Assembly (NCBI GenBank): GCA_028823855.1
Contig: JAPPFL010000012.1
Coordinates: 80,766 to 144,765, forward strand
Direction: 5' to 3'
Source of the DNA: Albidovulum sp.
GTDB taxonomy: Bacteria > Pseudomonadota > Alphaproteobacteria > Rhodobacterales > Rhodobacteraceae
Length of the DNA: 64,000 nt
In this document: positions 37,310 to 46,568 of the stretch, piece after piece
Layout of the letters: each line of letters starts with the position of its first letter
Position numbering within the stretch: position 1 is the first letter of the stretch
The notes under the pieces: model-generated
The model's input: only the letters and a program-made list of their open reading frames with translations
The model's database searches: none
Told to the model about the DNA's origin: nothing
Program-made: the position numbers and the translations under genes

Positions 37310-38707
37310 ATGTCGAAGATTCGTTCTCCGAAAAAAGTCGACGTCGTCGTAGTCGGCGGGGGAAACGCGGCCTTGTGCGCGGCGATTTCCGCTCGCGAGA
37401 ATGGCGCCGATGTCCTCGTGCTCGAGGCCGCGCCGAAGCCTTTCAGAGGAGGGAATAGCCGGCACACGAGAAACTTCAGGTGCATGCATGCCGAACCATT
37501 GGGAACCCTTAGGGAATGCTACGGCGAAGAGGAGTTCTTCGATGATCTCCTCAATGTTACCGGAGGAAAGACCGACCGCGAACTTGCCGCTCTAGCGATA
37601 CGAACTTCAGAGGAATGCTACGATTGGATGTTTGCGCACGGAGTCCGATTTCAGCCGGCGCTTTCCGGCACACTATCCCTGTCGCGTACGAACGCATTTT
37701 TCCTTGGCGGCGGAAAAGCGCTACTCAACGCCTACTATAGAACGGCGGCTGCGATCGGAGTCAGATTCATTTACGAGTCGCCCGTTCTCCATCTCGAATT
37801 GGACGGCGGCAGAGTCGCCTTCGTAGACGCCGAGATCGACGGCGAATTCGAGCGGTTCGCGCCGCGAGCCGTGGTTGCGGCATCGGGCGGATTCCAGTCC
37901 GATCTAGAATGGCTGGCAGAAGCCTGGGGACCTGCGGCGCGCAATTTCCTGATTCGCGGCACGCCCTACAATCGCGGAGTCGTTCTTCGCGACTTGCTTG
38001 ATCAAGGCGTCGAATCCGTTGGGGATCCTACGCAATGCCACGCCGTCGCCATCGACGGAAGGTCTCCGAAATTCGACGGAGGAATCGTAACGAGGCTCGA
38101 CTGCGTCCCGTTTTCCATCGCGGTCAACAAGCTGGGCCGGCGCTTCTATGACGAGGGCGAAGACATTTGGCCGAAACGCTACGCAATCTGGGGAAGACTT
38201 GTCGCGGCCCAGCCCGACCAGGTGGCCAATGCCATCATCGATGCGAAGAGCATCGATCTCTTTATGCCGTCGGCATACCCGCCGGTCCAAGCCGAAACCA
38301 TCGGCGAATTGGCCAGAAAGCTCGGGCTCTCGCCGGATTCCCTAGCCGCGACGGTGGCGGAATTCAACTCTTCCTGCCGCCCGGGCGCATTTCATTCTTC
38401 CGAACCCGACGGACTGTCGACCGAAGGCTTGCCCCTCGCCAAATCAAACTGGGCGCGACCGATTAGTCGGCCTCCGTTCTACGGCTACGAGCTTCGGCCG
38501 GGAGTAACGTTCACGTATCTGGGTCTGCGCGTCGACCGCAACGCTCGAACGCAAGCGAATGACGGACCCGTAGAGAATCTGTGGGCCGCGGGCGAAATCA
38601 TGGCGGGATCCATTTTGGGTAAAGGCTATCTGGCCGGCTTTGGCATGACGATAGGAACTGTCTTCGGACGCATCGCCGGTCGGGAGGCCGCCGAACATGC
38701 TCGCTGA
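37310..38707 (+). CDS. tcuA: FAD-dependent tricarballylate dehydrogenase (TcuA-like)
   Basis: About 465 residues from MSKIRSPKKVDVVVVGGGNA. The dinucleotide-binding VVGGGNAALCAA and the following GGNSRHTRNFRCMH segment are distinctive of TcuA and related fumarate-reductase-type flavoproteins. Near the C-terminus, GGIMAGSILGKGYLAGFG-like sequence (AGEIMAGSILGKGYLAGFGM) closes the FAD site. TcuA oxidises tricarballylate to cis-aconitate in Salmonella. It overlaps tcuB by 11 bases. The actual substrate may be a related acid. Confidence 0.9.
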   Translation: MSKIRSPKKVDVVVVGGGNAALCAAISARENGADVLVLEAAPKPFRGGNSRHTRNFRCMHAEPLGTLRECYGEEEFFDDLLNVTGGKTDRELAALAIRTSEECYDWMFAHGVRFQPALSGTLSLSRTNAFFLGGGKALLNAYYRTAAAIGVRFIYESPVLHLELDGGRVAFVDAEIDGEFERFAPRAVVAASGGFQSDLEWLAEAWGPAARNFLIRGTPYNRGVVLRDLLDQGVESVGDPTQCHAVAIDGRSPKFDGGIVTRLDCVPFSIAVNKLGRRFYDEGEDIWPKRYAIWGRLVAAQPDQVANAIIDAKSIDLFMPSAYPPVQAETIGELARKLGLSPDSLAATVAEFNSSCRPGAFHSSEPDGLSTEGLPLAKSNWARPISRPPFYGYELRPGVTFTYLGLRVDRNARTQANDGPVENLWAAGEIMAGSILGKGYLAGFGMTIGTVFGRIAGREAAEHAR

Positions 38708-39770
38708 GACCATTTCTGAAGCCCGGAGGCAGTCGGAAATCTGCAATGCCTGCCGGTACTGCGAGGGCTACTGCTCGGTTTTTCCCTCGATGCACGGTCA
38801 TCGCTCCTTTTCCGACGGCGATATCACGCACTTGGCCAATCTATGCCACAATTGCAGAGGATGCTATTACGCTTGCCAGTATACCGCGCCTCACGAATTC
38901 GACATCAATTTGCCGAGGGCGCTCGCGGAAGTTCAAGTTGCCAGCTGGAAAGGATTCGCTTGGCCATCGGGATTCGCCGCCCTGTTCGACCGGTCGGGCG
39001 TGACGATTTCGGCCGCCCTGGCTCTATCGATCGCGTTTCTATTTTGGCTGGCGACGCTCGTCCGGCCGGAATCCGGGAACGGCTTTTACGCCTACATGTC
39101 CCACGGCCTCATGCTGGCCGTGTTCATTCCCGCCTTTCTTGCGCCGCTGATTTCGCTTGGAATCTCGCTGCGACGCTATTGGCGGAGCGCTGGCGGCGAG
39201 TTGACTTGGAGAGGCATTGCGGCTTCTCTGCGATCAGCCGGTCGAATGAGCAACCTTTCCGGAGGTCACGGCGAGGGATGCAATTTCGAGGACGAAGACC
39301 GCTTCTCGAATGCCCGGCGCTGGTTCCATCAGGCAGCGCTCTACGGGTTTATTCTCTGCTTTGCTTCAACTTGCTCCGGAACGCTACTCCACTACGGCTT
39401 CGGATTCGAGGCTCCTTACAGCATATTCAGTCTTCCAAAGATACTGGGCGTGCCCGGCGGCGTGCTTCTATGCGCCGGAACGCTGGGACTTGCCTACCTA
39501 AAGACCAAGGCCGACAGAAATTTAGGGGCGGTCCGCCTGTGGGGAGGCGAAATGGCCTTCATCCTGCTGCTGTTTTCGGTTAGTTTTTCCGGACTTGCGC
39601 TCTACGCAGCAACGGGAACGACAGCGGTATCGTGGCTGCTGCCGCTGCATTTGGGCTTCGTTCTCGCATTTTTCCTGACCGCCCCGTATTCCAAGATGGC
39701 GCACGGATTCTACCGGCTGGCCGCGCTCTTGCGCGAAGCTGAATCTCGAGCTCGGGCTTCGCAAGCATAA
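38697..39770 (+). CDS. tcuB: TcuB-like iron-sulfur membrane protein
   Basis: 357 residues. The N-terminus binds two [4Fe-4S] clusters through Cys16-x2-19-x2-22-x3-26 (CNACRYCEGYC) and Cys50-x2-53-x2-56-x3-60 (CHNCRGCYYAC). The remainder has about six membrane helices with conserved His. TcuB re-oxidises the reduced flavin of TcuA by passing electrons to the membrane. Coupled by overlap to tcuA; end of the operon starting at tctC. Confidence 0.92.
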   Translation: MLAETISEARRQSEICNACRYCEGYCSVFPSMHGHRSFSDGDITHLANLCHNCRGCYYACQYTAPHEFDINLPRALAEVQVASWKGFAWPSGFAALFDRSGVTISAALALSIAFLFWLATLVRPESGNGFYAYMSHGLMLAVFIPAFLAPLISLGISLRRYWRSAGGELTWRGIAASLRSAGRMSNLSGGHGEGCNFEDEDRFSNARRWFHQAALYGFILCFASTCSGTLLHYGFGFEAPYSIFSLPKILGVPGGVLLCAGTLGLAYLKTKADRNLGAVRLWGGEMAFILLLFSVSFSGLALYAATGTTAVSWLLPLHLGFVLAFFLTAPYSKMAHGFYRLAALLREAESRARASQA

Positions 39771-40994
39771 GGCGAGAGTTATTCCGCCAAAGATTTGCGC
39801 TGGGCAATCAAATACAGTGGATGCTCAATCGAATCGCGCTTCATGGGAAAGAATCAGACGCTGCATTGCGGAGGTCTTCCCGCAGCGATTCCCGCTGAAT
39901 TTCGAAGATGCATTGGTGTCGTACCGGGAACGGGGGAATGGTGTAGCAAATGTCTTTCGAGAACAGGGCCCTCAGTGCGAGAATATCGGTGTCCGAAATG
40001 GTATGCTCTCTTTCAGCTATCAATGCGAAACCGCTGTTTTTACTGACGGCCATTCCCTTTCCGATAGTCGTGGCCGGAGCGATGATTTTGACAATACAAT
40101 GATCGCTTAGTCGCTAACCGACCCACCTCCATCTCTCTTGTCCGGTACCGCGCTCGCCAAAAATCGTAGGCCCGTTGCATTCCGAAAGCGCCTGTCGCGT
40201 CGCGCCCGGTCCCCCGTGCCTACTGCATAAGGGAGAGGCCGAAGAGTCCAAGGAATTTCCGCAACGCGATATCGCCGGGCGCGGAGAATTGCGCATGCTC
40301 ATTTGCTGTCTCGTCAGCGGTAGTCCACGCAATCGACATCAACGGCCACGCCTTCCTTGAACCGGAACTCCACGCGCCGGTTTCCCCACGCCGGGATTTC
40401 TTGTGCCGAGACTGAATGGGCATCGAGGCGCAGGCGAGTTTATCGAACACGCCGCGCGCTGGCCTTCGCGCCAGCCGAAATAGTCGAAGGAATTGTCGTT
40501 CAGGACACATCGCCTGGTCGCCGAGAGCAAGCTGGCTTCCTTCTTCTACCTGCGGGGCTTTCGGGTTCATTCATGTGCGAGTAGGCGACCTGCCTGCAGG
40601 CTCCTTCGGCGGTCTCCGACCTGGTCCGCCACTCTCGCCGGTGGTATTCGTCGCATCGCGTTCGCTCCCGAACGTTTTCGATATTGGAACGGCATTAATC
40701 CATCTCTAAGTGCTATCGCCGACGTGGTGCCAGGAAAACGATTTGCGTCGCAAAAACGCGCTCGGCGACGCCCTTCGTCCATTAACTGAAATATATCTTG
40801 GCAAAAAATTTCGACTGCGCCCGTGCATGGGTGTTGATTTACTTCCGCAAATATGGTCAATTGGTCAGTTCACTTAGTTAAAAAGTCACGATACCCGTAC
40901 TGTTGACGGCGAAGTTCGGCAGACGAAATCAAATTGGTGGCCTACGCTCCGCGCTACGCTTGGCGGGGGCCATCCACCAGACCAGGGAGAAAAG
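39771..40994. other. Gene-poor stretch between the TcuB and TRAP operons
   Basis: No intact gene seen. A frame at 39817-40110 has natural-looking composition but no recognised family. A decayed OmpA-type tail lies at 40314-40500 (listed separately). GGGAGA before the TRAP binding protein is its ribosome site; no clear promoter was identified. Confidence 0.4.
40314..40500 (-). pseudogene. OmpA-family C-terminal remnant
   Basis: Read on the minus strand, AWGNRRVEFRFKEGVAVDVD followed by CVDYR and a stop resembles the end of OmpA/MotB-type peptidoglycan-binding domains (NRRVEF). Upstream, in another frame, QRAARGVFDKLA-like sequence fits the preceding helix. Frameshifts and loss of the rest indicate a relic. 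Confidence 0.4.
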
Positions 40995-41993
40995 ATGAAA
41001 ACCCGTCATCCATTGTTCAAATCAACAGCGGCCGTCGCCTTTGGAGCGGCCATGCTGTTTTCACCCGCCGCAGCAAACGCTCAGGAAAAATTGCTGTTCG
41101 CCGAGGCCGATACCGTAGGCAGCCTGCTAAACCTGACCAATATCATGTTTGCGGAGCTCGTGAGCGAACGCTCCGGAGGCGCATTGGCGCTCAACCATGT
41201 GCAGGGCTCGCAACTTGGCAACGACACGCAAGTCATCGAGCAGATGATCGAGGGATCGGTCGACATCTACGGCGATGTTCTGGGCTGGTACGCGAAGTGG
41301 GAGGACGACTTCAACATTCTAAACTGGGGCTTCACGTTCGATGATGCCGACCATATGCAGAAATTCATCGAAAGCGAGCTGTTTGCTGAAATTGCAGGAC
41401 GCCTGCGCGAAAGCAACAACATCCACATACTGGCCGCCGCGCCTACCGAAGCGCGGGAATTGTTCGCAAAGCCAGTCGTATCTACTCCCGACGACCTTGT
41501 CGGCGTAAAAATGCGCGTTCCCGGAATCCAGACCTACGTCCTGCTCTGGGAAACGCTCGGCGCCAGCCCCGCCCGCGTCGCCTGGGCCGAGGTCTTCCTG
41601 GGGCTGAAGACGGGCACCATCGAGGCCGCGGAAGGCCCGCCCAACCCGGCGTATGCCCAGAAATTCCATCAGGGAACCGGCAATGTCATGCTGACCAACC
41701 ACGTCCAGTCGACAATGCAGCTGAGCATGAATGCCGAGCGGTTCGATTCCTTGTCGCCCGAAATGCAGAAGATTCTAACGGAGGCCGCGCAAGAGTCCGT
41801 CGCCTAGGCCCGCGCCGAGGCTGACCGGGGGACCGGCGAAATCCTGGCTAAGATGGAAGCCGAGGGCGCTACGATTCACGAGGTTGACGTTGCCCCCTTC
41901 GCGGCCAAGGCCGAGGCTGGAGTCAACACGATGGAGGCCGACGGCGTCTGGTCGACCGGTCTTTGGCAAAAGATCCGGTCTATGAATGACTGA
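40995..41993 (+). pseudogene. dctP: TRAP transporter binding protein DctP with internal amber codon
   Basis: A signal peptide (MKTRHPLFKSTAAVAFGAAM.. to ANAQ) precedes a DctP domain: LVSERSGGALALNHVQGSQL, GVKMRVPGIQTYVLLWETLG and the carboxylate-binding Arg region. TAG at 41805-41807 (codon 271) interrupts the frame, after which 61 codons (ARAEADRGTGEILAKMEAEG..) continue the expected C-terminal helices to TGA 41991. Full length would be 332 codons, normal for DctP. It is listed as a pseudogene, but the membrane genes are intact, so a recent mutation or sequencing error is possible. Confidence 0.85.
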
Positions 41994-42064
41994 TCCGGTC
42001 TAGATTTCCGGCTGCGCCTTTCCGGCGCCGCCGGATATTTCGCCAGTACAAGGAGCCCGCCGGC

Positions 42065-42643
42065 ATGGTCGAGGCCATCCTGACACGCATGCGAAGCCTA
42101 CTCAGGATAGTCGGATGGGTCGAACTGTCCGTCACAGCATTTCTCCTGTTTGCAATCGTCTTTTCCGTCGGCGCGCAAGTCATTTCGCGATATTTCTTCA
42201 ACAGTCCATTGATATGGGTCGAAGAGGGCGTGGTCTATGCGTTCATATGGTCGGTCTTTCTAGGCGCCAGCGTCGGGCTGAAGGCGCAGCGACATATTCG
42301 CATCGAGTGGCTTTCGCATATTTCCGGACCGCGCTTTGCCGCCTTTCTCTACCTCTTGCGGCAGGTTGTCGTGATTGTGATCGTGGTTTTGGTTTTCCCT
42401 TTCGCAATTAAGGTGATGAACACCGAAAGCCGCAGCACAACCGTATCGCTGCCCTGGGATATGCCGCGTTTCCTGTTCTTCTCGCTGCCGCTGGCAACCT
42501 CATTCGTCTTGTTCGCAGTAACATCTCTCTTTTTCCTTTTCGCGGGCATCCGGGTTCTGCCGTCAGGAGGAACCGTAGACCCGATTTTGACCTTCAAGGA
42601 TGACGACAATGACGATGCGGCAATTCGGGCGGAGGCGGCATGA
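42065..42643 (+). CDS. dctQ: TRAP transporter small permease (DctQ)
   Basis: 192 residues, four membrane segments. SPLIWVEEGVVYAFIWSVFL and the preceding FSVGAQVISRYFF are typical of DctQ, as is LPWDMPRFLFFSLPLATSFV in the last loop. It overlaps dctM by four bases (ATGA). Confidence 0.92.
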   Translation: MVEAILTRMRSLLRIVGWVELSVTAFLLFAIVFSVGAQVISRYFFNSPLIWVEEGVVYAFIWSVFLGASVGLKAQRHIRIEWLSHISGPRFAAFLYLLRQVVVIVIVVLVFPFAIKVMNTESRSTTVSLPWDMPRFLFFSLPLATSFVLFAVTSLFFLFAGIRVLPSGGTVDPILTFKDDDNDDAAIRAEAA

Positions 42644-43923
42644 GCCTGGGATTGATGTTCGTGATTCTGGCAGTCTTGCTGGTGCTGGAAGTGCCGGTCG
42701 CGTTTGCTCTGATATTCTCGTCGATGAGCTTTCTGCTGCTCGACGGCACTTTTCCGCTCAATATTGTCGTTCAGCGCATGGCGCCGGGACTCGACAGCTT
42801 TCCGCTGCTGGCCATTCCGCTCTTCGTTTTTGCCGGAAATCTTTTCAACAAGGCGGGAATCGCCGCCCGAATCTTCGACTTCGCGCTGGCGCTGGTCGGG
42901 CATATCCGAGGAAGCCTGGCGCATGTGAATGTGGTAGCCAGCATTATATTCGCCGGAATGTCCGGCGTCGCACAGGCCGATGCGGCCGGGCTCGGCGTAG
43001 TGGAAATCCGCGCGATGAAGAAAGCAGGGTTTGACGGCGCTTTCAGCGCCGCTGTCACTGCAGCTTCCTCTATCATCGGCCCGATCATCCCGCCCAGCGT
43101 CATTCTGCTCATTTATGCGGTTACAGCTCAGACATCGGTGTCGGCGATCTTTCTGGCTGGCGTCCTACCTGGCTTGATGATCGGCGGCCTGCTGATGGTT
43201 CTGATCTATTTCATGGCCCTCTCCGGCATGATCACCGCGCCGGTACGCGAAGTTTCCAAACGCAGCGACGTACTCCGAACCTTCTGGCGCGCCATCCCGG
43301 CTATTCTGGCACCGGTCGTCCTGGTATTCGGGTTGATTTTCGGCATCGCAACTCCCACGGAGCTTGGCGCCGTTACCGTGATCTATGCTATCGCTTTCGG
43401 CTTCATCAGCGGCAACCTGACGGTCAAGAGCCTGATGCGAGCGGCATTCGCCAGTTCATTGACGACCGGAATCCTGGTTTTCATCATCTCGGCAGCTATC
43501 CCTTTCGGCTGGGTGATTTCGGTGAATGCGCTTCCCCAAGCGCTGACCGAGTTCATCCTCTCGATCTCGACCAACAAATACGTGGTGCTTTTGCTGATCA
43601 ACCTTCTGCTGCTGGTGATCGGATGCATCATGGAAACCACGGCGATCCTCCTTATCGCGATTCCGACGCTGCTGCCGCTGCTCAACGCACTTGAGATCGA
43701 TCTGGTGCATTTCGGGGTGATTATGGTGTTCAACCTGCTGATCGGCGCCGCGACGCCGCCATTCGGCGTGCTGCTTTTCATCATGGTCGATATCGCGGAA
43801 GAGCCGTTTGGCAAGATCGTGAAGGCGATCATTCCGTTTTACATTCCGCTGATTCTGGCGCTCTTGCTGATCACTTTCGTCCCTGCGCTGACTTTGTGGC
43901 TGCCGGGCGCGTTGGGCGAATGA
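42640..43923 (+). CDS. dctM: TRAP transporter large permease (DctM)
   Basis: 427 residues with about 12 hydrophobic segments. Signature stretches include FPLLAIPLFVFAGNLFNKAG, FAGMSGVAQADAAGLGVVEI, ASSIIGPIIPPSVILLIYAV and ATPPFGVLLFIMVDIAEEPF near the end. With DctQ it forms the sodium-driven permease served by DctP. It is coupled to dctQ. An enolase-superfamily relic follows. Confidence 0.95.
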   Translation: MSLGLMFVILAVLLVLEVPVAFALIFSSMSFLLLDGTFPLNIVVQRMAPGLDSFPLLAIPLFVFAGNLFNKAGIAARIFDFALALVGHIRGSLAHVNVVASIIFAGMSGVAQADAAGLGVVEIRAMKKAGFDGAFSAAVTAASSIIGPIIPPSVILLIYAVTAQTSVSAIFLAGVLPGLMIGGLLMVLIYFMALSGMITAPVREVSKRSDVLRTFWRAIPAILAPVVLVFGLIFGIATPTELGAVTVIYAIAFGFISGNLTVKSLMRAAFASSLTTGILVFIISAAIPFGWVISVNALPQALTEFILSISTNKYVVLLLINLLLLVIGCIMETTAILLIAIPTLLPLLNALEIDLVHFGVIMVFNLLIGAATPPFGVLLFIMVDIAEEPFGKIVKAIIPFYIPLILALLLITFVPALTLWLPGALGE

Positions 43924-44504
43924 CATGACGAGCATTCACTCGATCAAGCCGTAATCGCCCGTCCCGATCCTAGCAATTTCGGGAAGGCGCGGCAGAAGGC
44001 GCTTATTCGTGCCGAGACAAGTGATATTGTTGTCGGCCGGGGCGAGCGCATCGCCATGCGACGCGAAGTCCGCCGCTCCGTTGCCAAGGTCAAAAGCGAG
44101 ATTTTCCTTACGGTGCCGAAAAGCGATACCGCAGCCGAAATCGACGCGGCCCGGGAAAAGATGCGGCGCAATGCCTTTAGGCAAGGAAACGGCGGCATCC
44201 CTTCAACGGCCATATCCGGAATCGACATAACGCCACGTGACATCTCTGGAAAGCACGCCCGCGAACGGCTCTTCGAAAAGTTCGGCAGGCCGCAGCACGA
44301 TTGGTCGCCGGTAAATGCATCCAGCCTAGTCAACAAGAATGGCGAGGCTGCTTGCGTCGAAGACTTCGTCCGATATCTCAAAACCTCGTTCCGCTCCTGC
44401 GAGTTGGACTTCGCTAAGAGAGGTGAGGTCAATGTCGGCGGCGATCCCTATGCCGATGTTCGGTTTTTCCTATCGCTTCGCCGCGCGTTCGGCGGCGAGG
44501 TCGA
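43924..44504 (+). pseudogene. Enolase-superfamily (mandelate racemase/sugar-acid dehydratase) remnant
   Basis: Directly after dctM an open frame without a good start reads ..VIARPDPSNFGKARQKALIR, later GGIPSTAISGIDITPRDISG-KHARERLFEKFG. This matches the AISGIDIALWDIKGK..LLG block of mandelate-racemase-type enzymes, with Trp changed to Arg. A later DPYADVRFFLSLRRAFGGEV fits the following domain. It then runs into an IS110 tail. The family often sits beside TRAP transporters for sugar acids, which hints at the transporter's original substrate class. Confidence 0.6.
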
Positions 44505-44690
44505 TATCCTTGCGGCCGTCCCCGGCATCGACCGCGCCGCGGCCCGCGCGATCCTGGTCGAGCTCGGGCCAAAGGCCGACTCCTTCCCCGCGCGCCGCCA
44601 CTGCGCCGCCTGGGCCGGACTGTGCCCCGGCAACAACGAAAGCACCGGCAAGAATAAGCGGCTAAACTGGGACGGCGCGTTTTGTCCGGA
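44505..44690 (+). pseudogene. IS110 family transposase C-terminal fragment
   Basis: The frame reads LAAVPGIDRAAARAILVELG, then FPARRHCAAWAGLCPGNNES-TGKNKR. This is the conserved Transposase_20 block of IS110 elements (PGIG..TA..ILAEIG, F.S...LAAWAGL.PG..ES). It is fused in frame to the preceding enolase-superfamily relic and ends abruptly near 44690 at IS66-derived sequence. Confidence 0.8.
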
Positions 44691-44764
44691 TTTCTCCGGC
44701 TTCAGGTTCCGTTCGGCGGATCGGAGGCGCGGCGTTCGACGCCGGTTCCGAGATCCGACTTCAT

Positions 44765-44930
44765 CGGGTCGCCGCCGAACAGATCTTTCCACCGCCTCGG
44801 CGCGGGCTCTTCGACCCGCGACGACGGGTGGACCGAGACCCGCTGGAGCACGTCCTCGAGGCAGGCGCGCGGGTCGACGCCCTGCATCCGGCAGGTCGCG
44901 ACCAAGTCGGCGTCGCCATCTTCGCAGTTT
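44765..44930 (-). pseudogene. IS66 family transposase C-terminal fragment
   Basis: The minus strand encodes VATCRMQGVDPRACLEDVLQ followed by RVSVHPSSRVEEPAPRRWKDLFGG, the typical end of IS66 transposases (ETCKLNGVDP.AYL.DVL.R...HP.SRIDELLPW). The rest of the transposase is missing. Confidence 0.75.
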
Positions 44931-44964
44931 GGCACCGTTCTTTGCCCTGTCCACCGATATCGCC

Positions 44965-45515
44965 ATGCGCGAGGAATTTCGCAGACAACTTGCCCTGTTC
45001 CCTGCCGAACTTCCGTACGACTACGAAGAAGAACGGGGAAATTCAGCGCTGGAGGCCGAACTCCAAGAACAGGCCGAACAGTGGGTCGGGTTTGGAGACG
45101 CGTCAAATTTTCGTGCATCGATTGCACCGGACGGTCAGCGCGTCATGATCGGGTACGAGTCGCCGGCTCCTATTTCGGCAGCAAGGCAGCAAAAGATGGA
45201 AGAAGCTTCAGTCTCACCCAATGAGTTGGACCTTGCAGGGTGGGCAGCCAAATCGCTCCAAAATGGATCGCTCGATTCGTCCAATTCACTGGAGTCCAGT
45301 GTTGCGTTCGCAAGTACACGAGATACGTCAACACTTTTCGATAGTCTTGCACCGGCTAGGAGCTGTATGACTCAAAGCGCGGTCTCTGGTGTGGCGGCCT
45401 GTGTTTTGCTTCTTGGAGAGTCGCGGCCCGAGGATGAGGCATGGGCGTTGAATGTGATGCGTCGAGTTGAAACCATGCAGGAAGAACGCGATGGCTTCGG
45501 TGGCGGCAATAGCCG
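44965..45515 (+). pseudogene. Unidentified gene, 3'-truncated
   Basis: From ATG 44965 the frame reads MREEFRRQLALFPAELPYDY with acidic, natural-looking composition through APISAARQQKMEEASVSPNE to ESRPEDEAWALNVMRRVETM. Near 45515 it meets a transposase fragment on the other strand, after which the frame turns to low-complexity Arg-rich sequence. No family recognised. Confidence 0.35.
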
Positions 45516-45667
45516 GTGCAGAGATTGCGGAAGGCGCCGGTGCTGTATCCGGAGCGCCTGGCGACGGCCTCCTCGGTGAGACCATCGACGAATTGGGCCC
45601 TGAGGGCTTCGTACAGTCTCTGGGTTGTGCTGTCCGGCTCTTGGAAGCGCCCTGCGTAGTTGTTCAT
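45515..45667 (-). pseudogene. Transposase N-terminal HTH fragment
   Basis: Minus-strand MNNYAGRFQEPDSTTQRLYE then EALRAQFVDGLTEEAVARRS-GYSTGAFRNLC. This resembles the helix-turn-helix head of transposases with RYEALRA(Y/F)FV.GL...EVA.RFGY..GAFR. It is lost after about 50 codons. Confidence 0.5.
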
Positions 45668-46163
45668 GCCATCATGTGGTGTTAGGTTGTTATTGTCACA
45701 CTACTATAACTGCCCCGGAATGGCAACCCCCCGATGAGGCCGCGGCCTGGATGTGCTGCGCCCGGCCCGCATTTGGGGCAGGGATTCGGGACGCAGGCGG
45801 TCAAGGCCGTGTATTTGAACCTTTTTTTGACCGGGTCCTTGCAAGGCCGGCATCGGCGTCATGCGCTGCCGTGTTTATCGTGCAGATTTGGCCATGAGCG
45901 CCAAACAACCTGTAAAATAATGATAACGGCTTCCTTGAAAGTCTCCGTGCGTCGACGCCAACGCGACCGGCAGTCGTCATAGCGCGCAACGCCCCCAAAC
46001 AAGCTCGGGGCAGCAAACGGAAATCAACGCCGCGGAAGGAAAACCCCCGACCAGAGGATCACCTCATGGTGGAATCACATCCGGGCGGAAATTCCGAGCC
46101 GAGCCGACACACGGGAAAATTAACATCAACCGCTACGGTTGGGTATTCAGGCTAGTTGACCGG
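45668..46163. other. Stretch without a recognisable gene
   Basis: Short overlapping frames only; lies between transposase debris and the group II intron region. Nothing else supported. Confidence 0.4.
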
Positions 46164-46562
46164 TTGGTCGGGGAGGCGGGTTGGACGCTTTGCGTGATGG
46201 AATCTTATCTAACTCTGGTCGAACGATCCGGGCTGTGTTATCCAATTGATGACTTTGTAGCATTGATGACAAGGGTATTGACGGAATTAGGTGACAATGC
46301 CGACGGTTGGGTTGGAACCACAATACCTACACGGATTGCCGGTGCGATCCAGGTGCTTGCAGAAGGCAACTACCCGTTGGAAGCGAAAAGAGCGACGGCG
46401 CTGTTACGGCTTCTCGACATGTTGATCGACCTTGGGGACCGTCGCGCAGCCGCAATCGAAGAATCTGAAGTATTCCGAGCGACCCAGACACCATTAGCCG
46501 GCAGTAAAGTCGTGAATTTTAGGATATCAACACATTTCGTGCAAAATTGCACGTTAAGCTGA
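46164..46562 (+). CDS. Hypothetical helical protein, probably 5'-incomplete
   Basis: 132 codons from TTG 46164. The open frame extends upstream (KININRYGWVFRLVDRLVGE) without an ATG, so the start is uncertain or missing. The sequence is helical (LTLVERSGLCYPIDDFVALM, AKRATALLRLLDMLIDLGDR). The last codons run through a palindrome at 46538-46553, just before the intron. No family recognised. Confidence 0.4.
   Translation: MVGEAGWTLCVMESYLTLVERSGLCYPIDDFVALMTRVLTELGDNADGWVGTTIPTRIAGAIQVLAEGNYPLEAKRATALLRLLDMLIDLGDRRAAAIEESEVFRATQTPLAGSKVVNFRISTHFVQNCTLS
46538..46553 (+). terminator. Hairpin upstream of the group II intron
   Basis: CGTGCAA-AA-TTGCACG is a perfect 7-bp stem 15 bases before the intron 5' end. 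Some bacterial group II introns insert just after terminator-like stems, so it may be the intron target rather than a terminator of the overlapping frame. Confidence 0.4.
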
Positions 46563-46568
46563 ACTTCC

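Noticed and set aside
44056..45579. A single 507-codon protein
   Set aside because: It is a chance fusion of enolase-superfamily, IS110, anti-sense IS66 and unknown segments, with Arg-rich shadow sequence between them.
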